Origin: Bacillota bacterium
GTDB lineage: Bacteria; Bacillota; Limnochordia; DTU087; JAAYGB01
NCBI GenBank assembly: GCA_012727955.1
Contig: JAAYGB010000058.1
Span: 1 to 47,245 of the forward strand
Length of the DNA: 47,245 nt
Reading direction: 5' to 3'
Positions within the stretch are counted from its first letter, which is position 1. Every line of letters starts with the position of its first letter. The notes under the pieces are model-generated. The model searched no databases and was not told where the DNA came from. It worked only from the letters and a program-made list of their open reading frames with translations. This document shows positions 8,384 to 16,635 of this stretch, one piece after another. Position numbers and translations under genes: made by a program.

Positions 8384-9337
8384 ATGGCTAATGTTAAATC
8401 TCAGGGACGAGGACAAGGATGGTTGGTCAAAGCTCTAGTTTTGTCGGTGATAGCTCTAGTTGGTCTATTGGCAAACCCGGCAGCCTATGCGCAAAGCAAC
8501 ACCGTTACCGTTATGCATGAACTGGGGGAAGCGGTGGTCACCATGAATCCCAAGACCGTAGTCGTCTTTGATTATGCTACCTTGGACTCCCTCGATGAGA
8601 TGGGGATAGAGGTCACGGGGCTGCCTAAGTCCAGCCTGCCGCCTTACTTAAGCAAGTTCAAGGATAGCAAGTATGTCGATGTCGGAACCCTCTTTGAACC
8701 TAATTTCGAAAGGATCTATGAGCTGCAACCGGATGTGATTTTTATCTCCACCCGGCAGGCCTCACAGTATGCTGAATTGCAGCGAATTGCGCCCACCGTC
8801 TACTTGGCCGTTGAACCCAATGACTACCTGGGCTCCGTGACCAAGAATCTGAGGATCCTAGGCGACATTTTTGGAAAAGAGGAGTTCATAGCCCAAGAGG
8901 TGAATCAACTTCAGCAAGCCTTTCAGTCCCTGCGCCAGCAAGTTGATGCCACCGGCAGCAACGCTTTGCTGATTATGGCCAACGACGGTGCTCTCAGCGC
9001 CTATGGACCGGGCTCTCGTTTTGGAGTGGTGCATCAGGAGATGGGTTTTCCTCCGGCAGACCCCAAAATCGAAGTTGCTACCCACGGGCAGAACATCGCC
9101 TTTGAATATCTAATCTCTGTGGATCCCGATTACCTCTTGGTAATCGACCGTGCCGCCACCGTCGGCGGCAGTATCTCGGCAAAACAGGTGCTAGACAATC
9201 CCTTGGTTCGTATGACCAGCGCCTACAAAAACGACCGCATCCTCTACCTCAACTCTCAGGTCTGGTATGTCGCCTCAGGAGGGTTGACGGCGACTAAGCT
9301 AATGCTGGCGGATATTGAAGGGGCGTTGGGTAAGTAG
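8384..9337 (+). CDS. yclQ: Iron-chelate binding protein, YclQ-like, secreted without a lipobox
   Basis: A 317-residue periplasmic-binding protein of the FhuD/YclQ type. ATG 8384 is preferred because GGGGGGA lies 6 bases upstream. The N-terminus has a basic region, a hydrophobic core (VLSVIALVGLLA) and an AYA-QS cleavage site for signal peptidase I; no cysteine is available for lipid anchoring. The mature part closely follows YclQ: KTVVVFDYATLDSLDEMG, LPPYLSKFKDSKYVDVGTL, LLIMANDGALSAYGPGSRFG and VDPDYLLVIDRAATVG. It should capture a ferric catecholate (petrobactin-like) and feed YclNOP. A soluble binding protein instead of a lipoprotein suggests a true periplasm. The nucleophilic-anchor Cys is normal in Bacillus YclQ, so its absence is noteworthy. 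Confidence 0.9.
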   Translation: MANVKSQGRGQGWLVKALVLSVIALVGLLANPAAYAQSNTVTVMHELGEAVVTMNPKTVVVFDYATLDSLDEMGIEVTGLPKSSLPPYLSKFKDSKYVDVGTLFEPNFERIYELQPDVIFISTRQASQYAELQRIAPTVYLAVEPNDYLGSVTKNLRILGDIFGKEEFIAQEVNQLQQAFQSLRQQVDATGSNALLIMANDGALSAYGPGSRFGVVHQEMGFPPADPKIEVATHGQNIAFEYLISVDPDYLLVIDRAATVGGSISAKQVLDNPLVRMTSAYKNDRILYLNSQVWYVASGGLTATKLMLADIEGALGK

Positions 9338-9426
9338 AGCCCTAGGCTATTGTGGTCTGGTCTAAGGGGAGACTGCAGTAGGGATAGTTTTTCCAACGAT
9401 TAATTCGAGGCGAATAATTCGCCCCC

Positions 9427-9479
9427 GGTCTGCTGACTATAAAGTAGATACCAGATTTAAGAAGGGGGTCAGCAGAACC
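9427..9479 (+). promoter_or_regulatory. Leader dyad and possible -10 upstream of the DUF378 gene
   Basis: GGTCTGCTGA (9427-9436) pairs with TCAGCAGAACC (9469-9479) with one bulge. The enclosed stretch contains TATAAA (9438-9443) and an AAGAAGGGGG ribosome site (9459-9468). It may be a promoter flanked by an operator-like repeat or a 5' leader hairpin; I cannot tell which. Confidence 0.35.
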
Positions 9480-9480
9480 G

Positions 9481-9699
9481 ATGCAAGGACTAAGAACAGT
9501 CAGCCTCATTCTAACCATCATTGGTGCCCTCAACTGGGGATTGATTGGGCTCTTTAACTGGAATTTAGTGGAGGCGATTTTTGGCGGCAGTGTAGCGATG
9601 CCCAGCATGCTCAGTCGAATCATCTACAGTCTGGTGGGGTTATCGGGGCTGTATCTGTTACTGACGATGGGCGAATTGACTCGAGTCCGAGAGGAATAG
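9481..9699 (+). CDS. DUF378 family small membrane protein
   Basis: A 72-residue protein with two hydrophobic segments. The sequence LNWGLIGLFNWNLVEAIFG in the first half is the DUF378 (YuzA) signature, and the second segment (IIYSLVGLSGLYLLLTM) completes the domain, so the gene is full length. These proteins sit in the cytoplasmic membrane; their function is not known. The ribosome site AAGAAGGGGG is about 12 bases before the ATG, somewhat far. It appears monocistronic: a 235-bp A-rich stretch with a hairpin separates it from the peptide-binding protein gene. Confidence 0.88.
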   Translation: MQGLRTVSLILTIIGALNWGLIGLFNWNLVEAIFGGSVAMPSMLSRIIYSLVGLSGLYLLLTMGELTRVREE

Positions 9700-9788
9700 C
9701 CGCAACTGGGTGAAAAAGGAGAATGGCCGGAAAATTGGGTCGTTCTCTTTTTCGTTTCCAGAAGGTAGTTTCGGTAAAAAAATCGGCG

Positions 9789-9813
9789 AAAAAACCAGGA
9801 AAAAAGGTTTTTT
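9789..9813 (+). terminator. A/T-rich hairpin in the leader of the peptide-binding protein gene
   Basis: AAAAAACC (9789-9796) pairs perfectly with GGTTTTTT (9806-9813) around a 9-base purine loop; a flanking GC pair extends it. The T-tract lies inside the stem, so it could terminate DUF378 transcription in either direction. The surrounding 9700-9934 stretch is A-rich and holds no gene. A clear promoter for 9935 was not found. Confidence 0.5.
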
Positions 9814-9934
9814 GCACATCTTGGCAAATAGAAAAGTTAAACAAAAATGTAAACATACCCAATTCAAAGAAGGCCAAATGGGGTTGGGGGTTGAATCATT
9901 GTTGTATGCCAAATTCAGAACTGGAGGGGTAAAG

Positions 9935-11449
9935 ATGAAAGTAACGGCAAAACTGTTGTTTGTGTTGACGTTGGCACTAGTTTTGGGAATGACAAGTGTA
10001 GTTCTGGCCAATGACACCCTTCGGATCGCTTCCGGCGGTGAAGCTGTTGGATTGGATCCGAGACTGGAGACGGACGTTCCTTCCTACGAGAGGATCAACG
10101 TCATCATGGAGCCTTTGGTCAAGTTCACCACTGACATGGAACTGGTTCCCTTGTTGGCCAAGGACTGGGAGTTCAGCGAGGATGGCCTCAGCCTGACCTT
10201 CTATCTGCAGGAAGGTGTCAAGTGGCACGATGGCGAGCCCTTCACCGCTAAGGACGTCAAGTACACCTATGAGTGGGTTCTTGACCCGGCAAACGGGGCA
10301 CCAAACCGGGGGCAGTACACTGCCATTTCCGAGATCGAAATAGTTGACGATCACACCTTGGTGTTCCATTTGTCGCAACCTTTCTCTTTCCTACTCAACA
10401 ACCTAGCACGGATGTCCATCGTTCCTGCTCACCACGGGGACAGAGCGGACTTTAGACAAAACCCCGTCGGCACCGGCCCCTACAAGTTTGTCTCTTGGAC
10501 GAGAGACGACCGGATGGTCCTCGAGGCTAATAAGGATTACTGGCAAGGAGCTCCGAAGATTCCTTATCTCGAGTTCAGAACCATTCCTGAGAACGCTACT
10601 CGGTTGCTCGCCCTTGAGGCCGGCGACGTGGATATGTATCAAGGCGGCGTAGTTCCCGGCGAACTACCTCGGCTAGAGAAGGACCGCAATATTGTGGTTC
10701 AGCGGGTTGAAGGAACTGGATACAACTACCTTGGCTTTAATACCAAGGTTGGCCCCTTGGCCGATGTCAGAGTACGTCAGGCTATTAGCCACCTGATTCA
10801 CCGTGAAGGTATCGTACAAAGAGTACTTAACGGTATCGGCAGCCCGGGAGTAGGTCCGGTGCCCCCGACACTACCTTGGTACAACGATGATGTATATAGG
10901 TACGATTACAGCATTGATAAGGCTAAGGAACTGCTGGCTGAGGCCGGTTATGGACCTGGCGACATCAAGTTGAGACTGTACACCAATGAAAACCCGGATC
11001 GGATGCGGATTGCTGAGATTCTGCAGCATGACGCCGGTAGAGCCGGTATCGAGGTAGAAGTTATCATCGAAGAGTGGGGTGCTTATCTAGCTCGCATCCA
11101 GGAGACCGATGATTATGACATCTTTATCCTGGGTTGGGCCGGTCAGCTTGACCCCGACCGGGCGATGATTCGTCAGTTCCACACCGATGGTGCTAACAAC
11201 TATCCTCGTTACTCCAACAAGCGTCTCGACTACTTGCTAGAGCTAGGACGGACTCTGGATCCCACCAGTCAGGAGTCCATCGATATCTACCGTGAAGCTC
11301 AGGAGATTGTCGTCCGCGATGTTCCCTACGGGTTCATCAACTACTCGGAAGAGGTAGGAGTTAGCCGCACATACATCAGCGGATATGAGGTCCATCCATA
11401 TCCCGCAGCGGCCTGGCAGGATGTTCACCTCTTTGAGAAGAACAAATAG
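9935..11449 (+). CDS. ABC transporter substrate-binding protein, peptide/nickel (OppA/DppA, SBP family 5)
   Basis: A 504-residue extracytoplasmic binding protein. The start is ATG 9935 behind GGAGGGG; the frame is open further upstream (from 9710), but that part is low-complexity lysine-rich sequence without a ribosome site. The leader (KLLFVLTLALVLGMTSVVLA-ND) fits signal peptidase I and has no lipobox cysteine. Family-5 signatures are clear: YERINVIMEPLVKF, EDGLSLTFYLQEGVKWHDGE, PFTAKDVKYTYEWVLDP, NPVGTGPYKFVSW and a central VRQAISHLIHRE. It should deliver an oligopeptide, or possibly an oligosaccharide (several anaerobe homologues bind sugars), to the permeases at 11525 and 12521. It is separated from them by a strong hairpin that probably keeps binding-protein mRNA abundant. 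Confidence 0.9.
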   Translation: MKVTAKLLFVLTLALVLGMTSVVLANDTLRIASGGEAVGLDPRLETDVPSYERINVIMEPLVKFTTDMELVPLLAKDWEFSEDGLSLTFYLQEGVKWHDGEPFTAKDVKYTYEWVLDPANGAPNRGQYTAISEIEIVDDHTLVFHLSQPFSFLLNNLARMSIVPAHHGDRADFRQNPVGTGPYKFVSWTRDDRMVLEANKDYWQGAPKIPYLEFRTIPENATRLLALEAGDVDMYQGGVVPGELPRLEKDRNIVVQRVEGTGYNYLGFNTKVGPLADVRVRQAISHLIHREGIVQRVLNGIGSPGVGPVPPTLPWYNDDVYRYDYSIDKAKELLAEAGYGPGDIKLRLYTNENPDRMRIAEILQHDAGRAGIEVEVIIEEWGAYLARIQETDDYDIFILGWAGQLDPDRAMIRQFHTDGANNYPRYSNKRLDYLLELGRTLDPTSQESIDIYREAQEIVVRDVPYGFINYSEEVGVSRTYISGYEVHPYPAAAWQDVHLFEKNK

Positions 11450-11460
11450 TGAGTGATTCA

Positions 11461-11496
11461 TAGAGAACTAGACGGCGCAAGTCGTCTAGTTCTCTA
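11461..11496 (+). promoter_or_regulatory. Intercistronic 14-bp perfect hairpin between binding protein and permease genes
   Basis: TAGAGAACTAGACG (11461-11474) pairs perfectly with CGTCTAGTTCTCTA (11483-11496) around an 8-base loop, 11 bases after the binding-protein stop. No T-tract follows, so it is more likely an mRNA 3'-end stabiliser or processing stop than a terminator. It would favour excess binding protein over permease, as known for malE-malF type operons. Confidence 0.75.
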
Positions 11497-11524
11497 TCCC
11501 GTCGTGAAGGAGTTGTCATAGCCA

Positions 11525-12508
11525 TTGCTTAGTTATATTCTCAAGCGCGCACTACAACTAATTCCCTTACTAATTGGCATCTCCATTCTGGTATTTCTCT
11601 TGGTGCACCTGGCTCCCGGAGATCCGATTCGGATGCTGTTGGGAGAGGAGGCCACCGAGGAAGATGTGGCCCGTCTAAACAGAGTGTATGGGTTTGATCG
11701 CCCATTACACGAACAATACCTCCGGTGGCTGAAGAATGCACTGCGGGGAGACTTTGGTGAGTCAATTAGACAAGGGGTTCCAGTGTTCCAACTCATTGGC
11801 GAGCGGTTGGGGGCTACTTTAGAGCTAGCCTTTTTTTCCGTCCTAATCGGGGTATTGTTAGGAGTGCCCTTGGGCGTTTTAGCAGCCGTCAAGCGGAACA
11901 CTATCATCGACTATGGCAGCATGATCTTCGCACTCTTAGGGGTTTCCATGCCCGGGTTCTGGATTGGACTGGTGTTGCTGTCTTATGTGAGCATTAATGT
12001 CGATTGGTTACCGTTGTTTGGTCGCGAGGGGTCGCTGTTTCCCGGGATTTGGACGTTGCTGACTCGTTTTGATGCCAGGGAATTGCTTACCGGACTGCGC
12101 TATTTACTGGTACCCTCTTTGTCACTGGGAACATCGATGATGGCGATTATCACGAGATTGACCCGATCCAATATGTTAGAGGTCATGGGTCGCGACTATA
12201 TTCGCACCGCCAGGGCTAAGGGATTGCATTCCCGTACGGTGGTACTGAGGCATGGGCTGCGTAATGCTCTCTTGCCGGTAATCACCGTTGTTGGAATTCA
12301 ATTCGGGGGAATGTTGGGTGGAGCAGTAGTTACCGAGACGGTTTTTGCTTGGCCGGGAGTAGGTAGACTCATCGTTAACTCTATCTCCCAACGGGACTTC
12401 CCAATTATTCAAGGCGGAGTCCTGATGATGGCGGTTATTTTTGCCTTGGTGAACCTGCTCGTGGATCTAAGCTATGCCTGGCTTAATCCCAGAATTCGTT
12501 ATGAATAG
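11525..12508 (+). CDS. ABC transporter permease, DppB/OppB family
   Basis: A 327-residue inner-membrane permease. The only sensible start is TTG 11525: GAAGGAG lies about 13 bases upstream and the adjacent ATT frame closes at once. It begins with the typical MLSYILKRALQLIPLLIGIS and LVHLAPGDPI. The family's helix-6 region is followed by the ATPase-contacting EAA-like loop (YIRTARAKGLHSRTVVLRHG), then AVVTETVFAWPGVGRLIVNS. It pairs with the DppC-type protein 12 bp downstream to form the channel. No ATPase gene follows, so the transporter must borrow subunits encoded elsewhere. The substrate class (di-/oligopeptide, nickel chelate or sugar) cannot be read from permeases. Confidence 0.92.
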   Translation: MLSYILKRALQLIPLLIGISILVFLLVHLAPGDPIRMLLGEEATEEDVARLNRVYGFDRPLHEQYLRWLKNALRGDFGESIRQGVPVFQLIGERLGATLELAFFSVLIGVLLGVPLGVLAAVKRNTIIDYGSMIFALLGVSMPGFWIGLVLLSYVSINVDWLPLFGREGSLFPGIWTLLTRFDARELLTGLRYLLVPSLSLGTSMMAIITRLTRSNMLEVMGRDYIRTARAKGLHSRTVVLRHGLRNALLPVITVVGIQFGGMLGGAVVTETVFAWPGVGRLIVNSISQRDFPIIQGGVLMMAVIFALVNLLVDLSYAWLNPRIRYE

Positions 12509-12520
12509 GGGGTTAGGTAC

Positions 12521-13351
12521 TTGAAACGTCTTTTGCGAAATAAGAGTGCAGTGACCGGACTCATACTAATAGGAATCTTAGTTATAGTTGCCCTTTTCGC
12601 CGATTATATCGCGCCTTTAGATCCCTATGAAATGGATATCTGGGAAAACTACGAGTCTCCCCAAGGATTTGGTGGTAAGTACATTCTGGGTACCGATGAT
12701 ATGGGACGGGACGTCCTCAGTCGAATCATTTTCGGTTCCCGGGTGTCTTTGATGGTGGCCGGAATTGCCACTGGGCTCTCTTTGGTGCTGGGGGTAGTCC
12801 TGGGAGCCCTAGCTGGGTATGTCGGTGGGATGGTTGACGCCTTGATCATGCGGTTGATGGACCTGATCCTCGCCTTCCCCTCAACCCTGTTGGCTATTGC
12901 CATCGTCGCCACCCTGGGACCGGGGGTGGTCAATGCTCTGTTAGCTATTGCCATTGTCCGGATTCCCCAGATGTCCCGGGTCACTCGGGGAATGGTGTTG
13001 AGTCTCAAGGAAGAGGAGTTTGTGCAGGCAGCTAGGGCCCTTGGGTTTACCCATGTCAGGATCCTGTTCCGGCACATTCTGATCAACGGCTTTGCACCGA
13101 TTCTAGTAATTGCAACCTTGAGTATGGGTACGGCCATTACCGTCGAAGCTTCCCTGAGCTTTCTCGGTTTGGGCGCGCAACCGCCCATTATTAGCTGGGG
13201 AAGAATGTTGGCCTTGGGCCGGGAGTCCATTCGGACTGCTCCCCATATGACTTTGTATCCTGGATTAGCGATTGCTCTCACAGTCCTTGGCTTTAACCTG
13301 TTGGGTGATGGCCTACGGGACGTCTTTGACCCGCAATTGCGTGGTCGGTAG
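12521..13351 (+). CDS. ABC transporter permease, DppC/OppC family
   Basis: A 276-residue permease; TTG start at 12521 after AGGGGGTTAGG. It shows the DppC layout: a short N-terminal helix (LLRNKSAVTGLILIGILVIV), the conserved YILGTDDMGRDVLSRIIFGS segment, the core domain with MDLILAFPSTLLAIAIVA, the EEFVQAARALGFTHVRILFR coupling loop and a C-terminal LLGDGLRDVFDPQLRGR. It works as a heterodimer with the preceding DppB protein. The operon ends here at a strong terminator (13383-13405), so this is a three-gene unit without ATPases. Confidence 0.93.
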   Translation: MKRLLRNKSAVTGLILIGILVIVALFADYIAPLDPYEMDIWENYESPQGFGGKYILGTDDMGRDVLSRIIFGSRVSLMVAGIATGLSLVLGVVLGALAGYVGGMVDALIMRLMDLILAFPSTLLAIAIVATLGPGVVNALLAIAIVRIPQMSRVTRGMVLSLKEEEFVQAARALGFTHVRILFRHILINGFAPILVIATLSMGTAITVEASLSFLGLGAQPPIISWGRMLALGRESIRTAPHMTLYPGLAIALTVLGFNLLGDGLRDVFDPQLRGR

Positions 13352-13382
13352 AGAAATTCAAAGAATAGGTAATATCATGAGG

Positions 13383-13405
13383 AAAACCGCCGCAGGGCGG
13401 TTTTT
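13383..13405 (+). terminator. Rho-independent terminator of the peptide importer operon
   Basis: AAAACCGCC (13383-13391) pairs with GGCGG plus the following TTTT (13396-13404) around a GCAG loop, and the T-run is TTTTT (13401-13405). It lies 31 bp after the permease stop. Confidence 0.92.
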
Positions 13406-13440
13406 CTGTATATAAATCTGGGGGTGGGAAGTTGACACCG

Positions 13441-14067
13441 ATGATTCGGGTACTGATTGGCGCTGGCGAGATAGTTTTGTTGGAGAGTCGGGAGGCGGAT
13501 CCGGATCAGGCCCGCGGCCTTGTGGTGGAGTGTACTCTCGGGGATATCGCAAGGCAAGGGGATTGCGACGCCGTTGTCAATGCCGCCAATGCCTGGCTGC
13601 GCCCCGGTAGTGGAGTTGCCGGAGCGCTGCACAAGGCCGCGGGCCCAGAATTGGCTCAGGAATGCCTCCCTCTGGCTCCTATCCGTCCTGGAGAAGGGGT
13701 AATTACCAAGGGGTATCGGCTGCCCAATCGCTATGTCATTCATTGTTTGGGGCCGGTGTATGGCCAGGACCACCCAGCAGAGGAGCTTCTGGCCAGCTGC
13801 TATGTCAACAGCCTGCAGCTGGCGGAGGAATATCGGTGTCGGAGTATTGCCTTTCCGGCAATTTCAACGGGCATCTTCGGCTATCCCATGGAAGAAGGGG
13901 CCAGAGTTGCTCTGCAAAGGGTGGTGAGCCAGGCCCCCCGGCTGCAGGCGGTAAAGAAAATCCGCTTTGTTCTGTATGATCACTCCGCCTTCGAGGTTCA
14001 TGCTCAGGTCCTTGAGCAGCTTGCCAAAAAAGGAAAATTTTCCTCTAAACCGAAGTCCTTGCAGTGA
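13441..14067 (+). CDS. Macro-domain protein (ADP-ribose binding / deacylating)
   Basis: A 208-residue single macro domain. ATG 13441 is preferred (GGGTGGGAAG about 9-12 bases upstream); an in-frame TTG at 13432 is the alternative. Diagnostic motifs: CDAVVNAANAWLRPGSGVAG, which forms the ADP-ribose and ribose loops with the catalytic-region Asn-Ala-Ala-Asn, then ALHKAAGPEL, and the diphosphate loop AFPAISTGIFGYPMEEGARVAL. Such proteins remove ADP-ribose or split O-acetyl-ADP-ribose in the cytoplasm. The first ~25 residues (IRVLIGAGEIVLLES) are an extra strand ahead of the usual domain start. The downstream esterase gene begins 31 bp later and is probably co-transcribed, but a joint function is not clear. 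Confidence 0.92.
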   Translation: MIRVLIGAGEIVLLESREADPDQARGLVVECTLGDIARQGDCDAVVNAANAWLRPGSGVAGALHKAAGPELAQECLPLAPIRPGEGVITKGYRLPNRYVIHCLGPVYGQDHPAEELLASCYVNSLQLAEEYRCRSIAFPAISTGIFGYPMEEGARVALQRVVSQAPRLQAVKKIRFVLYDHSAFEVHAQVLEQLAKKGKFSSKPKSLQ

Positions 14068-14098
14068 AGGAGAGAAAGCAGGGAAGGGGTGGCTATGG

Positions 14099-16138
14099 AT
14101 GTCAATAACCGTTGATCTAATTACTGTGGTGGATGGACACGGCCAGAAGGTAGTCGCCGTTGCACTGGACTACGGCGTTACCTTATCGGGGCAATTGCCC
14201 GCGGCCGACTTTAGCGTCCAAGCGCGAAGGATCAAGGAGAACGGCGAAACAGAGACTAAACCCCGCAATATTAGCCGGGTGTATGCAAATTCCACGGCAG
14301 CGATGTCGACTTTACCTCAGCGGGGTAACTATTTGATCATCGAGCTTGATCCCTTGGATGCCAATGGGCCAACTTTCTATTTCGATGGGGAAAGTGGACT
14401 CACTCGCCGCTATGAACTCAGCTATACCGTAACCCAGAAGAGGGAGATTACCACCGCGGATGGCAGGACTTTGCCTTCCGGACAGTTCACCAGTACCGGG
14501 CGAATTAACCTGGTGGTTGATGATTTTCAGGCCTTGGTGTATGAAGATGGGGCGGGGCAGAAGTTGCCCTATCAGCTGTATGTCCCCAAGGGCTATGACC
14601 CAGCCAAGAAATACCCGCTGGTTATGTTCCTCCATGGCGCCGGAGAGCGGGGCGTCGATGGCCAGGTACAACTGGAGGCTAATGAAGGTGCGGTCATTTG
14701 GGCCTCAGATGTAGTGCAGGAGGAACATCCCTGTTTCGTGCTGGCTCCCCAGTGTCCACCAAAGAAGAGTTGGACCCGTCGGGAAGTTGTTTCCGGCAAT
14801 ATCTCCGTGGAGCTGACCCCGGAAATTAAGATGGGCTATACCGTTTTGCAGCAGGTGGCAAAGGAATACAGCGTTGATTCTCAGCGGATCTATCTGACGG
14901 GGCTTTCCATGGGAGGGTTTGGAACCTGGGCCCTGGGGATGGAATATCCCGAGACCTTTGCGGCTTTGGTACCCATCTGTGGAGGCGGCGACCCAAGAAA
15001 GGTGGAGGCCATCGCTGACAAACCGATTTGGACCTTCCACCATGCCGGTGATCCAGTAGTTCCTGTGGAAAGAACGCGAGATATGGTCAGAGCCTTGGAA
15101 CGGGAAGGGGAAGATTTGTACTATCGGCCGGTGTTGTACACCGAATACCCTGTCGGGGAGCCCTTGGTTTATGGGAATCATTCCTCCTGGGTGCCGGCTT
15201 ACCGTACCAAGGAGATGCGGGACTGGCTCTTTGCCCAAAGACTAGGCGTGGGCGTTGGGAAGGTGCGGCATATCTCGCCGGGACGGGAGCTTCCCGATCC
15301 TCCCTTCAAGGACGGTAAGATTCCCTATGGCTTTGCTAAGACCGATGATATCAAGGGGCAGTTCCGGGATATTAGATACACCAATGGCCCGGACTCCCAG
15401 AAACTAGACATATATCTACCCGATGAGGGCGAGGGGCCCTTCCCAGTTATGATGTACATTCACGGGGGAGCCTTCTTCTTTGGTTCCAAGGAGATGGATG
15501 ATCTTCAGCCCATTCTCCACGGCCTCAAGCGGGGCTATGCTGTAGTCTCCATTAATTACACCCTGATTGACTGTACCATTGGCAAGGAGATTATCGATCA
15601 GTCTGTCTACCCGGAGGCCTTGTATCAAGCCAAGGCTGCGGTGCGGTGGATTCGGGCTAATGCAGAGGTGTATGGATTTGATCCCGAGCGGATCGCAGTC
15701 CTAGGCACTTCCGCCGGAGGTCAGATTGCGGGATTGTTGGGGACCACCGGTCACAAACCGGAGACGGAAGACCTCAGTTTGGGCAATGCTGACTTTTCCA
15801 GTCAGGTCCAGGCCGCGATAATCTGCTGCGGAGCTAACTTTGCCACCCCAACCTTCTTGTGCAGCGCCTTTAGCACCAAGATCGAAAACCACGCTCACCC
15901 CGATGGACCACCGATTCTCGTTGTCCATGGAGAAAGGGACGAGGCCATTCCCTACGAACATTCCGTGCAGTTAGTGGAAAACCTCAGAGAGGTTCTCGGC
16001 GAGGAAAAGGTGAAGTTCCTCACGCTGCCGGAGGCTGGGCATAACAACGACCCGAAATTCTTCGACAATGACTTTGTTGACACCAAGAACGAAGTCTATG
16101 ACTGGATCGATGGGGTCTTTGGGATCACAACGAGATAA
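14099..16138 (+). CDS. EstA-like Ig-domain esterase fused to a second alpha/beta hydrolase
   Basis: A 679-residue cytoplasmic protein (no signal peptide). Start ATG 14099 follows GGGAAGGGG; the frame is open further back into the macro gene but that part is not protein-like. Residues ~1-140 form the Ig-like N-terminal domain seen in Thermotoga EstA. Residues ~150-385 are an esterase: oxyanion HGAG (179-182), nucleophile S270 in GLSMGG, D318 in HAGDP and H361 in GNHSSW. Residues ~405-679 are a second hydrolase of the BD-FAE/acetyl-xylan-esterase type: HGGAFF from 455, S538 in GTSAGG, D614 in GERDEAIP and H648 in EAGHNN. Both triads look complete, so both halves may be active, probably deacylating plant-sugar esters. 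The substrate is inferred from family only. Confidence 0.88.
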   Translation: MSITVDLITVVDGHGQKVVAVALDYGVTLSGQLPAADFSVQARRIKENGETETKPRNISRVYANSTAAMSTLPQRGNYLIIELDPLDANGPTFYFDGESGLTRRYELSYTVTQKREITTADGRTLPSGQFTSTGRINLVVDDFQALVYEDGAGQKLPYQLYVPKGYDPAKKYPLVMFLHGAGERGVDGQVQLEANEGAVIWASDVVQEEHPCFVLAPQCPPKKSWTRREVVSGNISVELTPEIKMGYTVLQQVAKEYSVDSQRIYLTGLSMGGFGTWALGMEYPETFAALVPICGGGDPRKVEAIADKPIWTFHHAGDPVVPVERTRDMVRALEREGEDLYYRPVLYTEYPVGEPLVYGNHSSWVPAYRTKEMRDWLFAQRLGVGVGKVRHISPGRELPDPPFKDGKIPYGFAKTDDIKGQFRDIRYTNGPDSQKLDIYLPDEGEGPFPVMMYIHGGAFFFGSKEMDDLQPILHGLKRGYAVVSINYTLIDCTIGKEIIDQSVYPEALYQAKAAVRWIRANAEVYGFDPERIAVLGTSAGGQIAGLLGTTGHKPETEDLSLGNADFSSQVQAAIICCGANFATPTFLCSAFSTKIENHAHPDGPPILVVHGERDEAIPYEHSVQLVENLREVLGEEKVKFLTLPEAGHNNDPKFFDNDFVDTKNEVYDWIDGVFGITTR

Positions 16139-16228
16139 AGGCAGGAAAGGATAGCCGGGGGAGTTATCGGCTGCAGGAACTGTGCTATACTGAGAGCAAG
16201 ATCAGCTACCCTGGGGATGTGATCATGG

Positions 16229-16635
16229 GTGGAAGCCTTTCGAGAGAGCATAGAAAACATAGTCGATGCGTACCGGCTCAAATTGTTGGCGTACTTTGGC
16301 AGCTATGGGACAGAGGATTATCGTCCCGAGAGCGACATTGATCTGGCCTACTTGACAGAGGAACCTCTGGATACGCAGCAAAACTCAACCTGATGAGGGA
16401 CTTGATTATCGCGCATCGCAAGAGCGAGATTGATCTAGTCGACCTACAGACGGCAGAGCCAATCCTGCGTCGGGAGATTGCCCTAAAAGGGCGGGTGCTC
16501 TATGAAGCAGAACCGGGGCTCTTTGAGCGGTACAGCCTCTTTTACATCAAGGACTTCTACGAGCTAAGGCCCCTAATTCAAGCAGAAATGGCTAGAATCA
16601 TGGAGAAGGTTAGGGTGGTAATAGGTAATGACTGA
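16229..16635 (+). pseudogene. mntA: MntA-like nucleotidyltransferase antitoxin, frameshifted
   Basis: From GTG 16229 the frame encodes a minimal nucleotidyltransferase with the canonical GSX10DXD motif (G24-S25, D36, D38; FGSYGTEDYRPESDIDLAYL). It stops at TGA 16391-16393 after 54 codons. The rest of the family (AAKLNLMRDLIIAHRKSEID, LVDLQTAEPILRREI, then GRVLYE) continues in another frame, open across the same point to TGA 16633-16635. One missing base (or two extra) near 16370-16382 would give a 135-residue protein, the normal size. MntA proteins polyadenylylate the HepT toxin and inactivate it. The 3' end overlaps hepT by 8 bp. No slippery heptamer is evident, so programmed frameshifting is unlikely; mutation or a sequencing error are the alternatives. 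Confidence 0.85.

Noticed and set aside
9710-9934. In-frame upstream extension of the peptide-binding protein gene (75 residues)
   Set aside because: Lysine-rich low-complexity sequence with no ribosome site; the ATG at 9935 has GGAGGGG and begins a clean signal peptide.
13967-14098. Upstream extension of the EstA-like gene into the macro-domain gene
   Set aside because: Overlaps a real gene in another frame and is not protein-like; ATG 14099 has a good ribosome site and the Ig domain starts there.
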